A stretch of DNA of 64,000 nt from Variovorax sp. SG517 (GTDB lineage Bacteria; Pseudomonadota; Gammaproteobacteria; Burkholderiales; Burkholderiaceae_C), in contig NZ_JABMJG010000009.1 in assembly GCF_013376045.1 (NCBI RefSeq), positions 186,001 to 250,000 of the forward strand, in the 5' to 3' direction. Made by a program: the position numbers and the translations under genes. The first letter of the stretch is position 1. Each line of letters begins with the position of its first letter. Positions 1-10,177 of the stretch are shown one piece after another. The notes beneath the pieces are model-generated. The model did not search any database. It saw only the letters and a list, made by a program, of their open reading frames with translations, and was not told the DNA's origin.

Positions 1-130
1 ACGTCGCGTGGAGTCATGGATGGATTGCCTTCTCGATTGCCTGGTTCATTGCTTCCTGGAGCGGATCGGGGCCGATCCGCCGTTGCGATGAAGGGACTTT
101 AGGCAGCCGCGAGGCCCGGATAAACAGGCA

Positions 131-166
131 AGGCCAACAATCACTGTTTGCACAGGCCAAACAATC
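131..166. promoter_or_regulatory. Direct repeat upstream of LysR gene, possible operator
   Basis: AGGCCAACAATC (131-142) recurs as AGGCCAAACAATC (154-166), 23 bp apart, just before the LysR gene at 177. A perfect palindrome, GCGGATCGG-GG-CCGATCCGC, lies at 61-80. Both are visible directly. Autoregulatory binding by the LysR protein is only inferred from position. Nothing else is seen in bases 1-176. Confidence 0.3.
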
Positions 167-176
167 GGGGGCAGAC

Positions 177-1139
177 ATGGACCGTTTCGATGCGATGCAG
201 GCCTTCGCGCGCGTGGTGGAGGCGGGCAGCTTCACCAAGGCGGCGCAGACACTGCACATGAGCAAGACCAGCGTGACGCAGCTGGTGCAGCAGCTGGAGG
301 CCAGGCTGCGCGTGAAGCTGCTCAACCGCACCACGCGCAAGGTCAACGTCACGGCCGACGGGGCGGCGTACTACGAGCGGGTGGTGCGCCTGCTGGCCGA
401 CATGGACGATGCCGAGACCAGCCTGTCCGCCGCGTCCGCATCGCCGAGAGGACGGCTGCGGGTGGACGTGCCGAGCCCGCTGGCCCGCCACATCCTGGTG
501 CCGGCGCTGCCCGCGTTCCACGAGCGCTATCCCGACATCCAGCTCGACATGGGCGTGAGCGACCGCGCGGTGGACCTGATCGGCGAGAACGTCGATTGCG
601 TGGTGCGCGGCGGCCAGCTCACGGACCAGTCCCTGATCGCGCGCCATGTGGGCGACCTGCAGCTCGGCGTGCATGCGGCGCCGGGCTACCTGGCGCGGGC
701 CGGCGTGCCCTCTCACCCACGGGAGCTCGAGGACACGCATCACCGCATCGTGGGTTTCCTGTGGTCGCGCACCGGCAGGAACCTCCCGTACACCATGCAT
801 CGCGATGTGGAGAGCCTGACCGTGCACGGGCGCCACGTGCTCTCGGTGGACGACGGCAATGCCTACCTGGCGGCGGGCCTGGCCGGGCTCGGGGTCCTCT
901 GGCTGCCGGACTACATGTCCCGCGCGCACGTGGCAAGCGGCGAACTCGTGCCCCTGTTCGAGGGCTGGCGGCTCGACCCGATGCCGCTGTACATCGCCTT
1001 CCCGGCGAAGCGGCACGTCAGCGCCAAGCTGCGCCTGTTCATCGACTGGGTTGCCGGATTGATGGAGTTGCACGTACCTGTGGCGACCCGGCCGCCCGTT
1101 TCGGCCACGCGCCCGAGCAGTAGAGCGCCCACGCGATGA
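177..1139 (+). CDS. LysR-family transcriptional regulator
   Basis: 320 aa. The N-terminus (about residues 1-60) is a LysR winged helix-turn-helix: MDRFDAMQAFARVVEAGSF, then TKAAQTLHMSKTSVTQLVQQ and LNRTTRKVNVTADG. The rest is the periplasmic-binding-like effector domain. The RTTR pattern is typical of the CrgA/AaeR-type subgroup. The last 20 or so residues are a Pro/Arg/Ser-rich tail that overlaps the convergent gene by 101 bp, so the native end may be eroded or unusually extended. The target is unknown; no obvious divergent partner lies within the window. Confidence 0.9.
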   Translation: MDRFDAMQAFARVVEAGSFTKAAQTLHMSKTSVTQLVQQLEARLRVKLLNRTTRKVNVTADGAAYYERVVRLLADMDDAETSLSAASASPRGRLRVDVPSPLARHILVPALPAFHERYPDIQLDMGVSDRAVDLIGENVDCVVRGGQLTDQSLIARHVGDLQLGVHAAPGYLARAGVPSHPRELEDTHHRIVGFLWSRTGRNLPYTMHRDVESLTVHGRHVLSVDDGNAYLAAGLAGLGVLWLPDYMSRAHVASGELVPLFEGWRLDPMPLYIAFPAKRHVSAKLRLFIDWVAGLMELHVPVATRPPVSATRPSSRAPTR

Positions 1140-1581
1140 AGACGGGCTGGAACAGCGGCCGGATCCAGAAGTACCAGGCGCCGAACTCCAGACCCTGCAC
1201 CGTCTGCCCCTTGAGCGCCACATTGATGTTCGCGGCGACCACGCAGGCCAGCATCACCGAGAGCCAGATGCCGGCCTGTTTCTGCAGGTTCGGCAGGCCG
1301 AGGCGTTCGTAGACCGGCACGGGGACCAGCAGCCCCAGCCCTCCGGCCAGCTCCGCCGCGCCGGTCAGGTAGACCCAGGCCAGCGCATGCTGGGCGAGGG
1401 CGTCGGGGATCATCGGCGCATAGCGCGTCGATGCGCTCACGAAGTGGTCGACGCCGGTGAACATGAAGCCCAGGCCCATGCCCCAGCGCATTGCTCCGCG
1501 CAGGTCGAGAGGCCGCTTCAGCAGGCGCGAAACCGCCCAGGCGACCGCGCCGAATGAACAGATGAAAAGGAGAAAGCTCAT
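1039..1581 (-). CDS. DoxX-like integral membrane protein
   Basis: 180 aa with about four hydrophobic helices (start MSFLLFICSFGAVAWAV; later GMGLGFMFTGVDHFVS, AAELAGGLGLLVPVPV, SVMLACVVAANINVAL). The GxxFxxxGxxHF motif and overall layout are those of the DoxX/DoxD-like family, whose members are often small redox-linked membrane proteins. It is divergent from the TetR gene at 1657, with an operator-like inverted repeat between them, so it is the likely regulated target. Its 3' end overlaps the LysR gene tail-to-tail. The C-terminal 25 residues are charged and probably cytoplasmic. Confidence 0.75.
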   Translation of the reverse strand: MSFLLFICSFGAVAWAVSRLLKRPLDLRGAMRWGMGLGFMFTGVDHFVSASTRYAPMIPDALAQHALAWVYLTGAAELAGGLGLLVPVPVYERLGLPNLQKQAGIWLSVMLACVVAANINVALKGQTVQGLEFGAWYFWIRPLFQPVFIAWALYCSGAWPKRAAGSPQVRATPSIRQPSR

Positions 1582-1595
1582 GATGCGTGCTCGGT

Positions 1596-1641
1596 GTTTA
1601 CAATGGAAACATTATCGGATTGCGTTGTTTCCACTGTCAAC
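1596..1641. promoter_or_regulatory. Paired TetR-type operator
   Basis: GTTTACAATGGAAAC (1596-1610) and GTTTCCACTGTCAAC (1627-1641) are inverted copies matching at 13 of 15 positions. Each is itself a near-palindrome of the form GTT-N-N-CA-N-TG-N-N-AAC. The pair fills the 75-bp divergent gap between the DoxX-like gene (start 1581) and the TetR gene (start 1657), where it would overlap both promoters. This is a classic arrangement for a TetR repressor controlling itself and its neighbour. Confidence 0.65.
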
Positions 1642-1656
1642 ATCAGGGCATCGAGC

Positions 1657-2268
1657 ATGAGCACCTCCTATCACCATGGCGACCTGAAAGCCGTTCTTCT
1701 CGCATATGCCCGCGAGCAGATGGAGCGCGACAGCCTCGACGGCCTGTCGATGCGCGAGATGGCCAAGGCCGTCGGGGTCTCGCATACCGCTGCGTACCGC
1801 CATTTCGAGGACAAGCGCGCGCTGATGGAAGCCGTGGCGCTGCAGGGCTTCGAGGAGATGCTGGCCGGCTGCGAAGCGGCGATAGCGGACGCTCTTCCCG
1901 CCGGATCGCGGTCGCGGCTCAAGGCGTGCGGCCGCGCCTATGTGGGCTTCGGTCTGAAGTCGCCGCGGCTGCTGGTCCACATGTTCGGCGCGGTCTCGCA
2001 GGCGCGATCGAACGAGGGGCTGGTGCAGGCCGGGGCGCGGCTCTTCGACCTGCTGCTGGGGCTGGTCGGCGAGGGCCAGGCCGACGGCAGCTTCCGCCAG
2101 GGCGACGCGCGACAGCTTTCGCACACCTGCTGGGCCATGGTGCATGGTCTCTCGACCCTGCTCGGCGTGGGCGTGCTGCGCGCGCCCACGGCCGAGCTAG
2201 AGGCCCTGCATCTCAGCGCGGAGCAAGCCCTGGATGTGCTGCTCGACGGAATGGCGGCGGGCAATTAG
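1657..2268 (+). CDS. TetR/AcrR-family transcriptional regulator
   Basis: 203 aa from ATG at 1657. The start STSYHHGDLKAVLLAYA is the standard opening of this TetR subfamily, and the HTH follows (GLSMREMAKAVGVSHTAAYRHF, residues about 28-50). A GTG 63 bp upstream keeps the frame open but would place 21 non-conserved residues over the operator, so it is rejected. The C-terminal part is the usual helical WHG-type ligand domain. It probably represses itself and the divergent DoxX-like gene; the inducer is unknown. Confidence 0.88.
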   Translation: MSTSYHHGDLKAVLLAYAREQMERDSLDGLSMREMAKAVGVSHTAAYRHFEDKRALMEAVALQGFEEMLAGCEAAIADALPAGSRSRLKACGRAYVGFGLKSPRLLVHMFGAVSQARSNEGLVQAGARLFDLLLGLVGEGQADGSFRQGDARQLSHTCWAMVHGLSTLLGVGVLRAPTAELEALHLSAEQALDVLLDGMAAGN

Positions 2269-2272
2269 GCGG

Positions 2273-3109
2273 CTACGCCACCTTCGGTTCGGGGAGGATC
2301 GAAGTCAATGCGAAGTCGACCAGGTGCAGCCAGGTCGCCTCCAGGCCCATGATGTTGTGGTGGTCGGAGGCGGGAACGGTCTGCACGCTGACCGGCGTGG
2401 GCCATGCGGCAATGAGCTTCTGCGAACGCTCCGGCAGCACCACGTCGTCGGTCTCGGCCAGCAGCACCTGGGTTTTCGCCGCGACTTCCTTGCAGTGTTC
2501 GAGCGAGTTGAACTGGTGGCGCAGCAGCAGCGAAAGCGGCACGAGCGGAAAGCGCTTCTTCGCCACTTCCAGCATCGAGTCGTAGGGTGTCACCAGCTGC
2601 AGGCTCGCGAAGTCCTGCCGCGCCACGAGCTGGATGGCCACGCCCGTGCCCAGGCTGCGCCCCACCACGTGCAGCCGCGCATGCGGAAAGGCCTTGCGCA
2701 GGTGCCGGGCGAACTGGCAGGCGTCCTGCACCGAGGCGATTTCCGAAGGGTGCCCCTGCGAATCGGCCACGCCGCGGTAGTTGACCGCAGCGAAGCCGAA
2801 GCCCTCGGGCAGCCAGTGCAGCGTCCGGGCGGTGGCGCGAACGTCCTCGCCGCGGCCGGCGAAGTAGATGAAGAGGTCCTGCAGCGCCTCTTCGCCCTGC
2901 GGGTGGTAGACATAGCCGCGCACCATGCCGCCCGGCACGGTGTGGGAGTAGGTCGAGAAATCGTCGGAGAGCGGAACGACCGGCAGCTTGCGGGCGTTGA
3001 AGAGGATGTGCCCCTGGCGCGCGGCGAGAAGCGTCCAGTACGCGGCGATGCTTCCGATCGCGGCGGCCGAGGCGGACAGGGCGATGCGGGCGGCTTTGTT
3101 GGATGGCAA
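2273..3109 (-). CDS. Alpha/beta hydrolase, membrane-anchored
   Basis: 278 aa from a TTG at 3109, preceded by a CCGGAG ribosome site. No ATG gives the N-terminal hydrophobic segment (residues about 5-28, IALSASAAAIGSIAAYWTLL). The hydrolase core shows the nucleophile elbow VGRSLGTG (Ser nucleophile, GxSxG), an Asp in AETDDVVLP and a His in SDHHNIMG, forming the triad. The fold resembles YqiA/BEM46-like lipases and thioesterases. The substrate is unknown. The same frame stays open for another 1.6 kb upstream antisense to the chemoreceptor gene, which is a GC-content artefact. Confidence 0.75.
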   Translation of the reverse strand: MPSNKAARIALSASAAAIGSIAAYWTLLAARQGHILFNARKLPVVPLSDDFSTYSHTVPGGMVRGYVYHPQGEEALQDLFIYFAGRGEDVRATARTLHWLPEGFGFAAVNYRGVADSQGHPSEIASVQDACQFARHLRKAFPHARLHVVGRSLGTGVAIQLVARQDFASLQLVTPYDSMLEVAKKRFPLVPLSLLLRHQFNSLEHCKEVAAKTQVLLAETDDVVLPERSQKLIAAWPTPVSVQTVPASDHHNIMGLEATWLHLVDFALTSILPEPKVA

Positions 3110-3183
3110 ATTGGGCTCCGGGGGAGAAAGGCTGGCGCCTAGTTTCGCCGCTTTCTCCCGCCGGGGGCCTTGGCGGTCTCTTT

Positions 3184-4800
3184 CTAGCGGGCAGCGATCA
3201 GGTGCATGGGGCTGAAGGCGAGGCCCGCAGTCGGCTCCTCGGCCGTGCGTTGGTGTTCCAGCCTGAACCTGCCCACGATCTGCGAGAGACTGCCCGCCTG
3301 CTCCTGCAGCGACTGGGCGGCAGCCGAGGCCTGCTCGACCAGCGCGGCGTTCTGCTGCGTGGTCTGGTCCATCTGCGTGACGGCCTGGTTGATCTGCTCG
3401 ATGCCCGAGGTCTGCTCCTGGCTCGCGGCGCTGATCTCGCCCATGATGTCCGTCACCCGCTTCACGCTGCCGACAATCTCCTCCATGGTGCGGCCCGCGT
3501 CGGCCACCTGGCGGCTGCCTTCCTCGACCTTCTCGACCGAGTCGCCGATCAGCGACTTGATTTCCTTGGCCGCCGCGGCCGAGCGCTGCGCGAGGCTGCG
3601 CACTTCCGACGCCACCACCGCGAAGCCGCGCCCCTGGTCGCCCGCGCGGGCCGCCTCGACGGCCGCATTGAGCGCGAGGATGTTGGTCTGGAACGCGATG
3701 CCGTCGATCACGCCGATGATGTCCACGATCTTCTTCGAGGAGGCATTGATCGAGCCCATGGTCTCGACCACCTGGAACACCACGTTGCCGCCGCGTGCAG
3801 CCACTTCGGATGCCGAGGTGGCCAGCTGGTTGGCCTGGCGTGCGTTGTCCGCGTTCTGCTTGACCGTCGAGGTCAGTTCCTCGAGCGATGCGGCCGTCTG
3901 CTCCAGCGAACTGGCCTGCTCCTCGGTGCGCGAGGACAGGTCCTGGTTGCCCACCGCGATCTGCGAGCTGGCCGTCGACACGCTCGCCACCACGCCGTGC
4001 ACCTGCGCGAGCGAACCCTGCAGGGCGTCGCGCATCTGGTCGAGGGCGCGCAGCAGGTTGCCGGTTTCGTCGCCGGCGTAGCTGGCCTGGGCCTTGCCCG
4101 TCAGGTCCATGGCGGCGATCGACTGGGCCATGCTCTCGGCGCTGCGCAGCGGCCGGGTGATGCTGCGGGCCAGCTGCCATGCAAGCAGGGCGCCCAGCGC
4201 CAGGCTCACGGCGGAACACACGACGAGCAGCGTGCTGGTCTGCGCACGCAGGTTGTTGGCGCGGGCGGCGGCGGCATCGAGCTGCTCGCGCTGCATGTCC
4301 ACCACCTGCTGCACGCCCGCGATGTAGCTCACCGAGGTGGGCTGGAACTGGGAGTCGAAGACGCGGTTGGCGCCTTCGAGGTCGCCGGCCAGCTTGAGCT
4401 TGCTCACTTCCTCGCGCGCGCCCAGGTAGGCCTTGCGCAGGCCCGCGATCTTCTCCAGCAGGGCGCGTTCGTCCGGCTTGGCCAGCTTCTCCTCGATGAA
4501 CTTCTGCAGCTCGTTGGTGTTCTTGATCGACGCCGCCGAGGCCAGCGCGAAATAGTCGACCAGGCTGGGGTCGCTGCTCTTGGCGATGGCTGCGGCCCGC
4601 TGCACGCCGGCGGTGGTGTAGCGCAGCCAGTCGGAGCCGGCGCGCTCGATCTTCAGGTTGTTCTCGATCATGGCGTCTATCTCGCGGCTGAGCTGCTGCA
4701 GCTTCCATACCGCGGCGGCGCTGGTGGCCAGGAAAAGCGCCAGGATGATGCCCAGCACGATGGCCAGGCGCTTGCCGATTGAGACGTTGCTCAGGAACAT
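3184..4800 (-). CDS. Methyl-accepting chemotaxis protein
   Basis: 538 aa. Start chosen at [17 protein letters not shown] because a GGAG site lies just upstream; an in-frame ATG 60 bp earlier adds only non-conserved residues. Order: TM1 (about residues 10-32), periplasmic four-helix-bundle sensor, TM2 (about 190-212), HAMP, then the cytoplasmic coiled-coil signalling domain with the conserved hairpin tip ([20 protein letters not shown] and [19 protein letters not shown]). It feeds CheA/CheW. The ligand cannot be read from sequence. No che genes are nearby, so it is an orphan receptor. Confidence 0.95.
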   Translation of the reverse strand: MFLSNVSIGKRLAIVLGIILALFLATSAAAVWKLQQLSREIDAMIENNLKIERAGSDWLRYTTAGVQRAAAIAKSSDPSLVDYFALASAASIKNTNELQKFIEEKLAKPDERALLEKIAGLRKAYLGAREEVSKLKLAGDLEGANRVFDSQFQPTSVSYIAGVQQVVDMQREQLDAAAARANNLRAQTSTLLVVCSAVSLALGALLAWQLARSITRPLRSAESMAQSIAAMDLTGKAQASYAGDETGNLLRALDQMRDALQGSLAQVHGVVASVSTASSQIAVGNQDLSSRTEEQASSLEQTAASLEELTSTVKQNADNARQANQLATSASEVAARGGNVVFQVVETMGSINASSKKIVDIIGVIDGIAFQTNILALNAAVEAARAGDQGRGFAVVASEVRSLAQRSAAAAKEIKSLIGDSVEKVEEGSRQVADAGRTMEEIVGSVKRVTDIMGEISAASQEQTSGIEQINQAVTQMDQTTQQNAALVEQASAAAQSLQEQAGSLSQIVGRFRLEHQRTAEEPTAGLAFSPMHLIAAR

Positions 4801-4893
4801 GGTCGAACTCCGGAAACCAGGAATGAGAGGACGAAAGGCGACCGTCGGGTCGCCCTTCATCGCTGGTTATCGGTTGTTCAAATGAAAACTTTA

Positions 4894-4913
4894 GAAAACT
4901 TCTTGAAGTTTTC
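4894..4913. other. Perfect palindrome upstream of chemoreceptor gene
   Basis: GAAAACTTC (4894-4902), TT, GAAGTTTTC (4905-4913); a further half-site GAAAACTTT sits at 4884-4892. It lies about 95 bp upstream of the chemoreceptor start and 34 bp past the kdsA stop. The 2-nt loop makes an RNA hairpin unlikely, so a protein-binding site is more plausible. Function not shown. Confidence 0.35.
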
Positions 4914-4946
4914 CGCCGGGTCCCTCGGCTGCCGCCGGGCCCCGGT

Positions 4947-6817
<1,871 letters not shown>

Positions 6818-6906
6818 GGGAGTACCTCTTCTTTCAGTCGGCGGAACCTGAAGGAAATGGCGGTGCGCGCCCGGTTTTCAACCCGGCGCGCCGGCGTTCA
6901 CGAAGC

Positions 6907-6936
6907 CTTCAGCGAAGGCTCAGCGATTCTTCAGCG
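6907..6936 (+). promoter_or_regulatory. Three 8-bp direct repeats at 11-bp spacing
   Basis: CTTCAGCG (6907-6914), GCTCAGCG (6918-6925) and CTTCAGCG (6929-6936) are phased exactly 11 bp apart, about one helical turn. Tandem sites of this spacing are how OmpR/PhoB-family response regulators bind. They lie about 55 bp upstream of the small lipoprotein gene at 6992 and downstream of the divergent protease start at 6817. The regulator is not identified. Confidence 0.45.
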
Positions 6937-6991
6937 GGCCTGCCGACACTGGGCTTCCCGAAAACAACACCCACACCACGGGCACACCAGC

Positions 6992-7180
6992 TTGAAGCAC
7001 TTCATTCTCCTGATCGCCGTCGCCACGCTCGCGGCCGGCTGCGGCCACGATCGGCACCGCCACGACAGGGACCGCGACCGCAACGGCATTCCCGACCGCT
7101 ACGAGCGCAACCGCGACAGCGACCGGGACGGTATCCCCGACCGCTACGACCGGCGGCCGTACGATCCGCGCAGCTACTGA
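6992..7180 (+). CDS. Small Asp/Arg-rich lipoprotein with TSP3-like repeats
   Basis: 62 aa from TTG at 6992. The lipoprotein signal is KHFILLIAVATLAAGC (lipobox LAAGC). The mature part is almost wholly charged, with two copies of a DRDxxGIPDRY unit (DRDRNGIPDRYERN and DSDRDGIPDRYDRR), resembling calcium-binding thrombospondin type 3 repeats. It is likely anchored in the envelope; metal binding is inferred. The phased direct repeats upstream suggest two-component control. The stop codon forms part of the hairpin shared with the convergent gene. Confidence 0.65.
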   Translation: MKHFILLIAVATLAAGCGHDRHRHDRDRDRNGIPDRYERNRDSDRDGIPDRYDRRPYDPRSY

Positions 7181-7196
7181 TCGCCCAGGGCGATCA
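7178..7196. terminator. Shared hairpin spanning both stop codons of convergent genes
   Basis: TGATCGCC (7178-7185), loop CAG, GGCGATCA (7189-7196). The TGA stop of the plus-strand lipoprotein and the TGA of the minus-strand hydrolase form the two ends of the stem. There is no U-tract, so intrinsic termination would be weak. It may instead protect mRNA 3' ends. Confidence 0.4.
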
Positions 7197-8936
7197 CGGG
7201 GCCTTCGGCCGCGACGACGGCTCCCAGGAATCGGGCGTGGTCGCCACCAGCGACTTGAAGTCCTTCCACGGCCGCGCGCCCGGGATGGTGCGCCCGCCGA
7301 CGATCAGCCCCTTGGCGAACACCACCATGCGCTCGCGCAGGTAGGCGCGGTCGGATTCGGGCCAGGTCTCGATGGAGTGCGGCCCGCGTGCGAGCACGAT
7401 CTCCTTCAGGCCGCGGATGCGGTTGTAGGCGGCCACCGTGCCTTCGAGCGTTTCGGCGCGGTCCCACAGGCCCTTGCCGAAGAAGGCGGCGGGCCAGCGG
7501 TCCATGCCCGCGAGCGTGGAGGAGTTGGGATAGAACACGATGTGATGCTCGGCCGCCATCCCGCCCAGGAAGAGGTTGCGGTCGGCCAGGTCGGGCGAAT
7601 CGCCCACGTAGCCCGCGCCGCTCGCGAAAGACGACAGCAGCAGCGCGCCGCGGATGTTGCGCAGGCCCTTGGGCGGCGTGCAGTTGGGCTGGGGCATGTC
7701 GAAGCTGCACTGGGCCACGTAGTTCTTCGTCATCGCCCAGGCGGTGGACATCGAGCCGCGCGAATAGCCGCCGAGCACCAGCGGTATCTCGCTGGCCGGC
7801 ATGCCCGCCAGCAGCCGGCCCCGCGTGGCTTCGCCTTCCAGCACCTCGCCCCTGGGCGTGAGGATGCGCAGGCCGCGCCCGGTCTCCAGCGCCGTGAGCG
7901 CGCGGAACACGTCCTCGCCTTGCTCCAGCGTGTTGGTGTCGCTGAAGCCGCCCGACAGCCCCTCGCCGCGCCGGTCGTAAGCCAGCACGTCGAAGCCGGC
8001 CTGGTTCAGCGCATACAGGTTCTCGCGCCACCAGCGCTGGCCCATGGTCTCGGTGGTCGCGTTGGGGAAGTTCACCGGCACGGTCCTGCCGGTCTTCTGG
8101 TCGAGGCGGTACGCAACCTCGTCGGGATGCTGGATGGCCGTGAGCTGCCCGCCGCCGCCCGGCGCCATGACGACCAGCGCGCGCGTCTTCCTGCCCTTGC
8201 CGTCGTCCACGCCCGCGCCCTCGATGTACCAGCCGCGCAGCTTGATGTCGCCGGTCATCTTCAGGTCGATGCGCTCGAAGGTGTCGCGCGGCGCGGTGAA
8301 CTCCACCACGTAGGTGCGCGCGTCGGCCTCGGCGATGCCTTCGCGGTACAGCGCCTTGGCGAAGAAGGCTGGGCGGCGGATCTGCCTGAGGTCGACGTTG
8401 CCATCGGGGTCGATGCGTCCGGACGGATCGACAACCCCGGTCGAGCGCGTGGCGCGCTCCTTGTTGGGCGGCAGCCAGCGCTGCATCTGCGCGTCGATGC
8501 GCTTGAAGCAGGCCGGGTCTTCCTTGCAGGCGCGCCAGCGGGCCTTGAGCTTGTCGTCGGTGAACTCGCTGATGTAGTAGTTGCCGCCCGCGTAGCCGGC
8601 GGGCGGCCGGTTGGCGTTCATCAGCACCGGCACGCAGACCTTGGGGCCCCTGGCGTTCTTCGGATCCTGCGGCAGAAGGTAGCCGTCCATCATCGCGTTG
8701 CGGTCGGTGCCGACCCAGGCGGTGCAGTCGGTGGGCGGCGCGGTGGTCACCGCAGCCTGGCGCTGCGCCTCGCTGGGGCCGCCGCATGCGCCGAGCTGGA
8801 GGGCGAGGGCGGCGGCGGCAAGGCCGGACGCGACGGTTCGGAGACGAACCCGGACGGGGCGCGTCGTGATGGTCGCGGTCGTTGCCGCCATTGCGTTCAG
8901 CGGATCGGGATTGCCGGTGGAAAGAGAAAAGTGCAT
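7194..8936 (-). CDS. Secreted alpha/beta hydrolase lipoprotein
   Basis: 580 aa; MAATTATITTRPVR at 8891 is an alternative start. The leader VASGLAAAALALQLGACGG ends in a lipobox (LGAC). The C-terminal half has a serine-hydrolase fold, with VLAYDRRGEGLSGG (oxyanion-loop region) and the elbow LGGYSRGSMST (GxSxG). The mature N-terminal 200 residues have no family I recognise. Likely an outer-membrane or periplasmic esterase/peptidase. Substrate unknown. It is isolated from its neighbours and appears monocistronic. Confidence 0.7.
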   Translation of the reverse strand: MHFSLSTGNPDPLNAMAATTATITTRPVRVRLRTVASGLAAAALALQLGACGGPSEAQRQAAVTTAPPTDCTAWVGTDRNAMMDGYLLPQDPKNARGPKVCVPVLMNANRPPAGYAGGNYYISEFTDDKLKARWRACKEDPACFKRIDAQMQRWLPPNKERATRSTGVVDPSGRIDPDGNVDLRQIRRPAFFAKALYREGIAEADARTYVVEFTAPRDTFERIDLKMTGDIKLRGWYIEGAGVDDGKGRKTRALVVMAPGGGGQLTAIQHPDEVAYRLDQKTGRTVPVNFPNATTETMGQRWWRENLYALNQAGFDVLAYDRRGEGLSGGFSDTNTLEQGEDVFRALTALETGRGLRILTPRGEVLEGEATRGRLLAGMPASEIPLVLGGYSRGSMSTAWAMTKNYVAQCSFDMPQPNCTPPKGLRNIRGALLLSSFASGAGYVGDSPDLADRNLFLGGMAAEHHIVFYPNSSTLAGMDRWPAAFFGKGLWDRAETLEGTVAAYNRIRGLKEIVLARGPHSIETWPESDRAYLRERMVVFAKGLIVGGRTIPGARPWKDFKSLVATTPDSWEPSSRPKAP

Positions 8937-9158
8937 GCAGCGAGGCGCGAATCTGGAGGCCCCGATCTTCGCCGCATCGACGCGCGGAAAACGAAGCCAT
9001 GGCCGTTTCAGGGTGAAAGCGTGCGCCTCGATTCATGTAGGACGTTTCCTGCACGCGCACGCGCTGCTTTCCACACCCGGTGACCATGCGAGGCGCGCCC
9101 AATGCCGCCAATCCGCAAGGAAACGAACAGACACCGCAGACACAAGGAGACAAGAGAG

Positions 9159-9428
9159 ATGACGAATTTCGAAGGCATCTACTGCTTCGACACCGCGAGC
9201 GTGCGCTTCGCCTTCTATCCCGACGGCCCCGCCGGCCCCCGCGTGCTCGCGCAGATCTCCGAGGAAACGCTGCATGACGAATTCGGCGTGCGAGCGATCG
9301 GCGAACAGCTGCTCGGTGCCTGCCAGGAGCACTTCCACACCATAGAGCCCGCGGCCGTTGCGCGCTACCGGGCCAGGCCGGGCCGCGCCATCACGCTCAC
9401 CATCGCGGACTTCGGCCTCCACGCCTGA
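9159..9428 (+). CDS. Small conserved hypothetical protein
   Basis: 89 aa beginning MTNFEGIYCFDTASVRFAF, with AAGGAGA upstream. The layout (short beta-rich start, FYPDGPAGPRVLAQIS, then a helical DEFGVRAIGEQLLGAC stretch) resembles DUF1488-type small proteins, but I cannot confirm the family. An upstream in-frame ATG at 9102 adds a basic segment covering the ribosome site and is rejected. No catalytic motif seen. Confidence 0.5.
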   Translation: MTNFEGIYCFDTASVRFAFYPDGPAGPRVLAQISEETLHDEFGVRAIGEQLLGACQEHFHTIEPAAVARYRARPGRAITLTIADFGLHA

Positions 9429-9563
9429 AGAATCGCGGCCGATGCGCGGGCTGCCGCGCCATGCACGAGCCCCTTTCCGACACGGGCACGAGGCCAGGGC
9501 CTTGGCCGGGGCCTCCGTCACCCCGGCAGATTGGCATCAGGTCAGAACAGAACAGCGCCCCGG

Positions 9564-9770
9564 CTACGACGCGCCAGGAGGCGTGCGATGCCGAATTTCA
9601 CTCTGCAGCGCGCGCTGCCCGGACGAAAGCGCCAGTTCGTAGCTTTCCGCGGGCTCGAAGGCCGTGCGCAGCACGCGCGGATGCGTGCCCTGGTCGTCGG
9701 TTTCGAGCAGCTGCCAGACGTATGCACCCGGCAGCGGCTCCTCGATGGTGAGTTCGATGGGATGTGTCAT
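9564..9770 (-). CDS. Small hypothetical protein, paralogue of 40251-40475
   Basis: 68 aa starting MTHPIELTIEEPLPGAYVWQ, with AGGTGG upstream. It aligns with the 74-aa protein at 40251-40475: IELTIEEPLPGAYVWQLLE against IALTVHELEAGEFYWVLME, followed in both by a loop and an ExAxE-Y-A helix. Together they look like a small, acidic, soluble family. Function unknown. It is convergent with the gene at 9159 and divergent from 9878. Confidence 0.55.
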   Translation of the reverse strand: MTHPIELTIEEPLPGAYVWQLLETDDQGTHPRVLRTAFEPAESYELALSSGQRALQSEIRHRTPPGAS

Positions 9771-9877
9771 GGCGCCACCTTGGCGCGGCGCGCGGGTTCT
9801 GTCTGTAGGCCCGGAACGACGTTGGGGCTGCGTATCGCGGCCTCTTTTGGAAAACAAGCAAGCAAAGGACCCATGCC

Positions 9878-10150
9878 ATGGAAACCACACCGCCCGCATT
9901 CGACGAACGCCTCGTCACGTTCAGCTATCGCGGCCGGCTGTTCCTGTGCCGCGCCGAGCGGCTCGACGACCAGACCTACAGGCCCGTCGTGATCTGCCGC
10001 ACGCCCTCGGCGGGCGAGGACGACATCGAACTGCCCGCCGACACCGACAACGCCTCCTACGGCACCGAGGCCGAGGCGCTGCGCCATGCGGAGCAGCAGG
10101 CCATGCGATGGGTGCACGACAGAACGGAAGGAGCCCAGGGGCAGGCCTGA
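9878..10150 (+). CDS. Small hypothetical protein
   Basis: 90 aa, acidic, soluble, with no signal peptide. It contains VTFSYRGRLFLCRAERLDD, then YRPVVICRTPSAGED and a C-terminal helix rich in Ala/Glu. AAAGGA lies about 10 bp before the ATG. I do not recognise the family. It sits divergently from 9564-9770 with a 107-bp gap that must hold both promoters. Confidence 0.5.
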   Translation: METTPPAFDERLVTFSYRGRLFLCRAERLDDQTYRPVVICRTPSAGEDDIELPADTDNASYGTEAEALRHAEQQAMRWVHDRTEGAQGQA

Positions 10151-10177
10151 GCGGGCCGGCTTCAGGTTTCCGCTTCC

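Noticed and set aside
2273-4708. 811-aa open frame fusing the hydrolase to upstream sequence
   Set aside because: The upstream 530 codons are antisense to the chemoreceptor gene and have Arg/Gly/Ala-rich noise composition.
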